A stretch of DNA of 12,220 nucleotides from Entamoeba invadens IP1 (lineage: Eukaryota > Evosea > Mastigamoebida > Endamoebidae), in assembly GCF_000330505.1 (NCBI RefSeq), contig NW_004191893.1, forward strand, positions 42,472 to 54,691, given 5' to 3'. A program made the translations under genes and the position numbers. Positions 7,131 to 12,220 of this stretch are shown one piece after another. How positions within the stretch are numbered: position 1 is the stretch's first letter; each line of letters starts with the position of its first letter. The notes under the pieces were generated by a model. It did not search any database. It was not told the DNA's origin and saw only the letters and a list, made by a program, of their open reading frames with translations.

Positions 7131-7639
7131 GTCTGTCTTTTTAGTTAATTTTTTTTGCTTTTACAGACTCTATTATAATTATATATGTATCTATTCTATT
7201 TATAAATGGACTCTATTTTTTATATTGTTGTATTATAACCTTAAAGTTAAAAATCTATATCAAGTGTTTTTTAAAGATAAATCCCAGTCACAACGACTGG
7301 TTTATGTTATTTATATCCTTGGTCGTGTCTTTTTTCACACTTTAAAGTTGAAATATTACTGGTTTGCAACACCATAAGATTTTTAAAAACAAACAACCAA
7401 CGTTTTTAATGTTAATGTAAAAAATATAGTAATTTAATATATTATTTATATTAATATTAATAATTACTCTTTTGAAATGAATCTGAAATAAATAACAGAA
7501 ATAACCCATTTCTAAACGATTTCCTGCCCACAACATCATTTTTATATGTTAATACCATTAAGAACAATTCTTAAATTAAAAATATTTTGGATTTTTACTA
7601 TTATTTGTATTACTATAAAAAATAATAATATATTTATAA
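7131..7639. other. AT-rich intergenic region with small hairpin
   Basis: No coding-like frame is seen on either strand, only frames rich in Tyr, Ile, Phe and Asn. A small GC-containing hairpin lies at 7284-7300. Two similar stretches, CTTAAAGTTAAAA near 7240 and TTTAAAGTTGAAA near 7341, flank it at about 50 bases on each side. I find no tRNA boxes or snoRNA boxes that I would trust. Confidence 0.5.
7284..7300. repeat. Six-base-pair GC-containing hairpin
   Basis: CCAGTC and GACTGG flank the loop ACAAC, giving a perfect 6-bp stem in a region where G and C are rare. Its role is unknown. It lies about 150 bases upstream of the FHA-RING start, on the far side of that gene's expected promoter. Confidence 0.5.
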
Positions 7640-7818
7640 TTAAACTAAATTTTTTAACAGCCCAAAAGAAACATCAAGAGACACGTATTGCATATAAATA
7701 GATATTTCATCAAAGTAATACTCCCGCTCTTTTTCATCTAAAACATTTAATTGAATTAACTTCTTTATAAAGTAAACCCTAATTCTCTTGTTATACTTCT
7801 TTTGAAAACTGGAGTCAT
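7640..7818 (-). pseudogene. Possible gene relic or broken small gene, antisense and head-to-head with ZPR1
   Basis: On the minus strand a frame stays open to TAA at 7640 and reads like real protein, with mixed polar and acidic composition (for example LNVLDEKEREYYFDEI and MQYVSLDVSFGLL). Base composition is far richer in G+C than the neighbouring spacer. It has no proper start: the only ATG near its 5' end (complement 7818) is in another frame, which stops after 17 codons. A one-base change around 7800 would connect the two. That ATG is 6 bp from the ZPR1 ATG, leaving no room for a promoter. I do not recognise the protein. It could be a decayed gene tail left by a rearrangement, or chance. 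Confidence 0.3.
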
Positions 7819-7824
7819 AATTCA
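7819..7824 (+). promoter_or_regulatory. Initiator-like AATTCA directly before the ZPR1 start
   Basis: AATTCA touches the ATG at 7825 and matches the end of the Entamoeba initiator AAAAATTCA. It supports this ATG as the start and implies a nearly absent leader. No clear TATA or GAAC box is seen at the expected spacing. Confidence 0.35.
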
Positions 7825-9207
7825 ATGTCCAACGAACAACAAACAACCGACAAACAAGAGGTACTTTCACTCAACCCGGACTCCACTGTCAACGAAGTTG
7901 AAAGTCTTTGTATTAATTGTTTCAAGAATGGTATTACGAAACTTATGCTCACAGAAATTCCATACTTTAGAACCATTTTATTGGCGCATTTCTCTTGCCC
8001 ATATTGCCACTACTCGAACACTGAAGTCCAACAAACGATCCCCATCCAAGACCATGGAATTGCAAACACATTAACAGTGAAGACACCCAAAGACCTCTCA
8101 CGACAAATTGTGAAATCGGACCATGCGTCCATCAAATTCCCAGCTCTAGGGTTTGAAATTCCATCAACAGCGCAAGCGAGTTCTTTAAATACATTAGAAG
8201 GATTTATTCAGAATGCCATAGACTCACTCAAATACGTCTTAAGTCGCCTCATAGAGACGGGCGATGACTATAAAAAGATCTTAACTGTCGTCTCTGGCCT
8301 TCAAGAGTGTTTAGAAGTGAAAGTCCCGTTCACCGTGATATTGGACGACCCCTCAGGAAACTCCTTTTTAGAGAATTTGTGTGTTCCAAAGGATGACCCT
8401 CAAATTAACACGACGGTGTATATCAGAGACGTCGAACAAAACAAAGAGGTGGGTCTTATAGCAGACGGCCAGAATGAGATAATCCCGACGGAGTCCGGAT
8501 ATGACAATAAGACTTCAAAAGACTTAGTTCCTCAGCACAAAAACACTGACGAATTGGAGAAAGGACTTCCAAAAATGGACGACAAGAGCTCAATTGATTG
8601 TCCAGCCGAAGTTGCCGAATTAGACGAGGAATGTCAGATGTGCCACAAAATGTCGAAGCTTCGAATGATGTTAACGAAGATTCCGTTCTTCAAGGAAGTC
8701 ACCATCTTTGCGTTCTCCTGCGACAACTGTGGGTTCAAGACGAACGAAATTAAGTGCGGCGGCGAAGTGTCGCAAACGGCGAAAAAGATTGTTTTTACGC
8801 CAAAAACAGCGGAGGACTTGACACGAAGTTTCTTGAAGTCTGAAACGGCGGCGGTGTCGATTGTGGAGGTTGGAGTCGATCTCGAGCCGGGAACACTCGG
8901 AAGTAAATTCACAACAATAGAAGGCTTCTTAAACGACGTTATTAATCATTTGGACGACTTGCCATTTGTTCATGGAGACTCAGCGGAAAAGGGAGAAGAA
9001 GACAAATTAAAGAACATCGTGCAAAGACTTAAGAACTTTAAAGAATTCAAAGAACAATTCACACTCATTATAGACGACTTGATGAGTAATTCTTATATAC
9101 AAAATCCAAACGCTCCAGAAAAGGACGACTGCTGCGTAGAAACAGTTTACGTCAGAACTAAGGAACAAGATGACGAACTCGGTCTTAATGATATGAAGAC
9201 GGAATAA
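7825..9207 (+). CDS. ZPR1: ZPR1 zinc-finger protein
   Basis: This is an intronless gene of 460 residues, almost exactly the length of human ZPR1 (459). ZPR1 is an essential eukaryotic and archaeal protein. In eukaryotes it binds and helps fold translation factor eEF1A and moves between cytoplasm and nucleus with growth signals. The protein shows the duplicated ZPR1 architecture. Zinc finger 1 uses Cys29, Cys32, Cys58 and Cys61, and finger 2 uses Cys270, Cys273, Cys299 and Cys302. Each has a 25-residue spacer containing the hallmark MLTxIPxF. Each finger is followed by its own beta-rich domain: TPKDLSRQIVKSD (87-99) and TPKTAEDLTRSFLKSE (325-340), then LDDPSGNSFLENL (173-185) and IDDLMSNSYIQNP (416-428). 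The end, ELGLNDMKTE, is the standard ZPR1 C-terminus. The ATG at 7825 gives the expected short acidic leader before finger 1. Confidence 0.97.
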   Translation: MSNEQQTTDKQEVLSLNPDSTVNEVESLCINCFKNGITKLMLTEIPYFRTILLAHFSCPYCHYSNTEVQQTIPIQDHGIANTLTVKTPKDLSRQIVKSDHASIKFPALGFEIPSTAQASSLNTLEGFIQNAIDSLKYVLSRLIETGDDYKKILTVVSGLQECLEVKVPFTVILDDPSGNSFLENLCVPKDDPQINTTVYIRDVEQNKEVGLIADGQNEIIPTESGYDNKTSKDLVPQHKNTDELEKGLPKMDDKSSIDCPAEVAELDEECQMCHKMSKLRMMLTKIPFFKEVTIFAFSCDNCGFKTNEIKCGGEVSQTAKKIVFTPKTAEDLTRSFLKSETAAVSIVEVGVDLEPGTLGSKFTTIEGFLNDVINHLDDLPFVHGDSAEKGEEDKLKNIVQRLKNFKEFKEQFTLIIDDLMSNSYIQNPNAPEKDDCCVETVYVRTKEQDDELGLNDMKTE

Positions 9208-9837
9208 TTGCATTTTTTGAAGTAAATATAGTTTCTTAATGGTTTTGTATGAAGGATACTAGAAATTAGAAAAGTTTAATTATTTATTAAATTATTAGCA
9301 TTTCAATTGCATTGTTGAAATTAATTAAAATATAATATAATATAATATATATTATTATAGTTTAATTCAAACTAATATTTGACTAAAATATAAATTTATA
9401 AAACTAATTAAAAATATAGTTTAAAAATAATTATTCAACAAAACATTATAATTCAAAAAAAAGTGTTTTATTTAATGAATTGTGTTTGTTTTTTATTAGT
9501 AAATTTTTTCAATAATGTTTGGTTAATTTATGTATTTTTTTGTGAATTCTTAAGAATATCAAATAACACTCATCTTCCAATTGTAGTTTTAAGTTATTAT
9601 TATTTAGTTATTTTTATTAACAATATATTAATAATATAACTAAAAAAATATTTTAAATAACAGAAATTGATATTGATATTATAATAAAAAAAATTATTTA
9701 AGATATGATTGGCAAATTAAAAAAACAAAACACAATTTGTGACAATTTTTTTTTAATTGTTTTATTTTTAATGTCAAATTAAAGAAATTTGAATAATTAT
9801 TATAATATATGATTACTTCAAACTATAATAATCCCTC

Positions 9838-9850
9838 ATTGAACTATTTA
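9838..9850 (+). promoter_or_regulatory. GAAC/TATTTA core promoter-like element
   Basis: ATTGAACTATTTA is identical over 13 bases to the element before the gene at 1647, and it continues into TATTTATA here. The ATG of a small ORF follows 29 bases later, the distance expected from a TATA box to the transcription start. It could mark an unannotated short transcript. Confidence 0.35.
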
Positions 9851-9879
9851 TATTGGAAGTTTTTGACGAATTAGTGAAC

Positions 9880-9975
9880 ATGTCCAACAAAAATAATAAA
9901 CTTGAAATTGTTTATTTCCCGAAATATTACTTCTTATATATTGACAATCAAAAAGAAAAATTAACGAAATATTAA
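9880..9975 (+). CDS. Candidate 31-codon small ORF
   Basis: ATG at 9880 to TAA at 9973-9975 encodes 31 residues, beginning MSNKNNKLEIVYFPKYY. Composition is less repetitive than neighbouring AT frames, and a promoter-like element sits 29 bases upstream. I recognise no family. It may be a micropeptide, a short noncoding transcript, or chance. Confidence 0.22.
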   Translation: MSNKNNKLEIVYFPKYYFLYIDNQKEKLTKY

Positions 9976-10261
9976 AAAAATTATAAAAATATTAATAAAA
10001 TATTTTAATTTTTTGTTATTTCGATTTTAATTTTTTTTCGCTATTTTTTTTTATTTTTCTGTAAACTTCCCAAAACTTTCATTTTTTAAATTGTAATTAT
10101 ATTTATAGTTAATTTAATGTATTAATATAGTAAACAATACAAGAAAAACGAAAAAACTGTAGTGATGTGTGGCAAGTGAAATGATTTTGAACAAGAAAAA
10201 ACGGTTGCAATAAGATTCAATTCCCAGAACTCCGTAAACTCTCCTAAATTATTTCAAAAAC

Positions 10262-10297
10262 ATGAAGAAATGGGAGATTGATAGAATGAGAGAGTGA
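10262..10297 (+). other. Possible upstream ORF overlapping the VHS-GAT start
   Basis: ATG at 10262 opens 11 codons ending in TGA at 10295-10297. The last base of the stop is the A of the main ATG (TGATG), an arrangement that would permit stop-restart. It only matters if the leader is at least 36 nt, longer than most Entamoeba leaders. Confidence 0.3.
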
Positions 10298-11796
10298 TGG
10301 AAGGAAACAGAACGGCATCTATAAAATCCCATAAACCGATGTCGAAAGCAAAGCAAACTGTTCCCCTTTCGCAACTTGTCGATCACGCAACGAATCAGAT
10401 TCATCCCCAACCGAGTGTGAAGTCATTTGCAACGCTCAGTAAAATAGCGTCGACCATTCCGAATGCTCAGATAGCACTTCGCGTTCAACTGATTAGTAAA
10501 ATGAAAGCTTATTGTAATGGATTTCTTCCAAAGAAAGAGATGTATTATTGTTTATGTTTAATGGATTATTTAGTTGAGAACTGCCCCGAATTCAGAAAAC
10601 AAGTTCTTCATGAGGACTTCATCGCACTCTTCGAGCGTTCCGCAGACTTTGACGTTTGTTCTCTCATCTCGTCGAACTAAAAAATCACATAGAACTGAAA
10701 AATCCAGTTGAACTGAAAATTCTCATTTTTTAGAAATCAAAGAAATCGAAGAAGCCGGGAATGGTGACGGAGAAATCGTTGCAAATCCTTCAGTCGTGGG
10801 GGAATAATTACACGAACGAATTGTTTAACTACGAAGTCATGTACAATAAGTATGTCGAAAAGGGGATTGTCTTTCCTCCACCGATTGTACGGAAAGATAC
10901 TCACCTGGAACAACAGGAATCAACTTTACAACAAATCAATGACATCGTTGCGGAGATAGAAGAATGTTCCGAACTCATCCAAGACACCCTTGAGAAAGAG
11001 GAAAATACAGTCAACGAACAATCAGCAAAATCAATGCATAAAAGAGCAGTCGAACTCAATTCAAGATTCAATGTCTTGTTTGTCAAATTCATCGACACAG
11101 CTCAAGAGTCAAGTGACGTCCAAAAGTACTCCGAGATCGAATCAAACTTTACTAATTTGATTGTACAACTCGCAAGTATTATTAATAAGTTTGTCACTCT
11201 ATTTTTATATTTATTATTATTAACAATTTAACCATTATTTTATTTAGTATATTAACTATTAATTTAACTATTAATTTATTATTTAATTATAATATATAAT
11301 TATTATTATAACTAATTATTTAATCTATTATTTAATTTATTATTTAATTGTAATATATAATTTAACTAGTTATTTAACTATTACTAATCTAATAATTATT
11401 ACAATTCTAACGTATAGCCCGAAAAAGGAAATCTATCGTACATTCACGACAGGTCACATCTTGGAAGATAACACACCAAAACAAGACAATGGAAGTAACG
11501 CCCCAATCATCGAAAGACTCATCTCTCAAGAAAATTTAAATACTCAACAACAACAAAGACCAACAGGCGTTAGAGGAGCTATACACTTGGCTCCACCACC
11601 ATCTAAAGGACAACCTTTGAGAATCTCAAGAAAGAACACCGACATCTCCGACGGGCAAATCACTCAACAGTCGAAACTGTCCACGAACGCATTTGTTTTC
11701 GAGACTAACCAATTCCCGAAAAAAGAAGAGGGAGCCGCGAAAAGAACAATCCACGACGACACTGAAGTGATCAATCAACTCAAAAGCATTTTGTAG
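10297..11796 (+). CDS. VHS-GAT domain trafficking adaptor, TOM1-like (three exons)
   Basis: The gene reads join(10297..10653,10734..11188,11418..11796), 396 residues. Both introns (80 and 229 nt) start GTTTGT and end TTTTTTAG and TCTAACGTATAG, and phases 0 and 2 join the frames exactly. Residues about 24-150 form a VHS superhelix. Its recognisable parts include LVDHATN, MDYLVENCPEFRKQV, and then, across the splice, VTEKSLQILQSWG. After the GIVFPPP linker (163-169), residues about 178-270 look like a three-helix GAT domain, which binds ubiquitin and, in GGAs, Arf. The C-terminal 125 residues are polar, disordered and Gln/Pro-rich. Such proteins (TOM1, LSB5, GGA) sort ubiquitinated cargo at endosomes. 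No ear domain is present, so TOM1-like fits better than GGA. No strong clathrin box is seen. Start choice: the ATG at 10297 is the first in frame, and it overlaps the TGA of an upstream 11-codon ORF. Confidence 0.88.
11273..11362. repeat. 29-bp direct repeat inside intron 2 of the VHS-GAT gene
   Basis: Positions 11273-11301 and 11334-11362 match at 28 of 29 bases (A versus G at the 17th), offset by 61 bases. The following bases remain partly similar. This looks like a decayed tandem duplication and explains why this intron (229 nt) is much longer than the other six. Confidence 0.65.
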
Positions 11797-11942
11797 GAAG
11801 TGATTTTATTTTTATCTTGTTTGTGTTATTTGGACTGTTTGGTATTGGAAAAATAGTTCAGAACAACAATCCAATTTGTTTTGGAGAACGAGATTTGAAA
11901 TTCCACATAAAAAAAGACGATAACTGAAAATGAAAAATAAAA

Positions 11943-12220
11943 TCAAATGGAAGACGAGGTGGCCGATTCGTCGTCTTGAATCTTCTCAAGAACAAGGAAG
12001 ACAGTACACATGACGAAAAAGACAAAGGAAAGAATGAAGAGAAAGCCTGCCACCCAATAATTTCCAATGCATTTGACTTCTTGTGAGTTATTGTTATTGC
12101 TTGAAAAAGAACAAACAGGTGTAGGGAGTGGTGGTAGACTCTGGACCAAATTCTTTCCTGTTTTTATAGATCGAAAGAATTTGAAGAAGTGAAGAATAGT
12201 GAAACACAGAAAGATGGCAA
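11943..12220 (-). CDS. C-terminal part of a membrane protein, cut by the window edge
   Basis: On the minus strand a frame is open from the window edge to TGA at 11943-11945, giving 91 residues without a start. It begins with a hydrophobic stretch (AIFLCFTILHFFKFF). Then comes a basic and Pro/Ser/Asn-rich loop, then a strong membrane segment (VAGFLFILSFVFFVMCTVFLVL), and a short acidic Ser-rich tail ending ESATSSSI. Two membrane spans suggest a multi-pass protein. I do not recognise the family. A GTTTGT occurs inside the frame near complement 12108, but splicing there would disrupt the second span, so I read it unspliced. The gene converges on VHS-GAT with a 146-bp spacer. Confidence 0.55.
   Translation of the reverse strand, partial: AIFLCFTILHFFKFFRSIKTGKNLVQSLPPLPTPVCSFSSNNNNSQEVKCIGNYWVAGFLFILSFVFFVMCTVFLVLEKIQDDESATSSSI

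Larger units (their letters stand above)
9208..10296. other. Long AT-rich intergenic region
   Basis: This is the longest spacer in the window, mostly poly-A, poly-T and AT-alternating sequence. Features I could pick out are a 12-bp palindrome ATTCTTAAGAAT near 9545-9556, a core-promoter-like element at 9838-9850 with a 31-codon ORF after it, and a GAAC-like motif (AGAACTC) near 10227 that may belong to the VHS gene promoter. No domain-bearing frame is present. Confidence 0.55.

Noticed and set aside
7284..7355. Possible tRNA or snoRNA around the hairpin
   Set aside because: GGTTTGCAACACC only loosely resembles a B box. No A box, cloverleaf, or C/D or H/ACA boxes could be built.
7036..7539. 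Frames of 113 and 65 codons upstream of the FHA-RING gene
   Set aside because: Rich in Tyr, Phe and Ile with no domain. The first overlaps the FHA-RING N-terminus and the rest is spacer sequence.
8634..9213. Antisense frames within ZPR1
   Set aside because: Composition reflects the ZPR1 codons. No start signal and no family resemblance.
9208..10296. Mobile element remnant (LINE, SINE or DNA transposon) in the long spacer
   Set aside because: No terminal inverted repeats, target duplications, or transposase or reverse transcriptase fragments could be seen.
12068..12108. Possible 40-nt intron (GTTTGT to AAG) in the right-edge membrane gene
   Set aside because: Splicing would move the reading into a frame that loses the strong membrane span. 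The unspliced frame is continuous and more plausible.

Overview
This is a 12.2 kb piece of a eukaryotic genome, most likely Entamoeba. E. invadens is my best guess, because the intergenic spacers are longer than I would expect in E. histolytica. Four things point there: very AT-rich spacers around clearly richer coding blocks; seven introns that can be reconstructed, all beginning GTTTGT and several ending just after a TACTAAC- or TTGAC-like branch site; very short leaders with Entamoeba-style core promoter elements (GAAC box, TATTTA/TATA box, AATTCA-type initiator); and proteins that match protist families. The species is an inference.

Layout from left to right. 1-613: AT-rich spacer. 614-1183 (+): a 189-residue protein with a small Cys cluster and a winged-helix-like segment. 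1647-2623 (+): a three-exon protein with an F-box-like N-terminus, whose first exon encodes only two residues. 3018-3971 (+): an intronless NADPH-type aldo/keto reductase with an intact catalytic tetrad. 4190-4560 (-): a two-exon small protein that resembles selenoprotein K but carries Cys. 4597-5548 (+): a three-exon signal recognition particle receptor beta subunit (SRbeta). These last two genes diverge from a 36-bp spacer that must hold both start regions. 5958-7130 (-): an FHA-RING ubiquitin ligase. 7825-9207 (+): ZPR1, intronless. A protein-like antisense stretch abuts the ZPR1 start. 10297-11796 (+): a three-exon VHS-GAT trafficking adaptor. 11943-12220 (-): the C-terminal part of a membrane protein that runs off the right edge.

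The window is a set of independent housekeeping and lineage-specific genes, not an operon. The functional themes are ER protein targeting and ER membrane quality control (SRbeta and the SelK-like gene), ubiquitin signalling (FHA-RING and possibly the F-box-like protein), translation and growth (ZPR1), and endosomal sorting (VHS-GAT). I found no mobile element, CRISPR array, tRNA or rRNA. The least explained items are the SelK-like/SRbeta divergent promoter, the antisense relic beside ZPR1, a 31-codon ORF behind a core-promoter-like element at 9838-9850, and the two-codon first exon.
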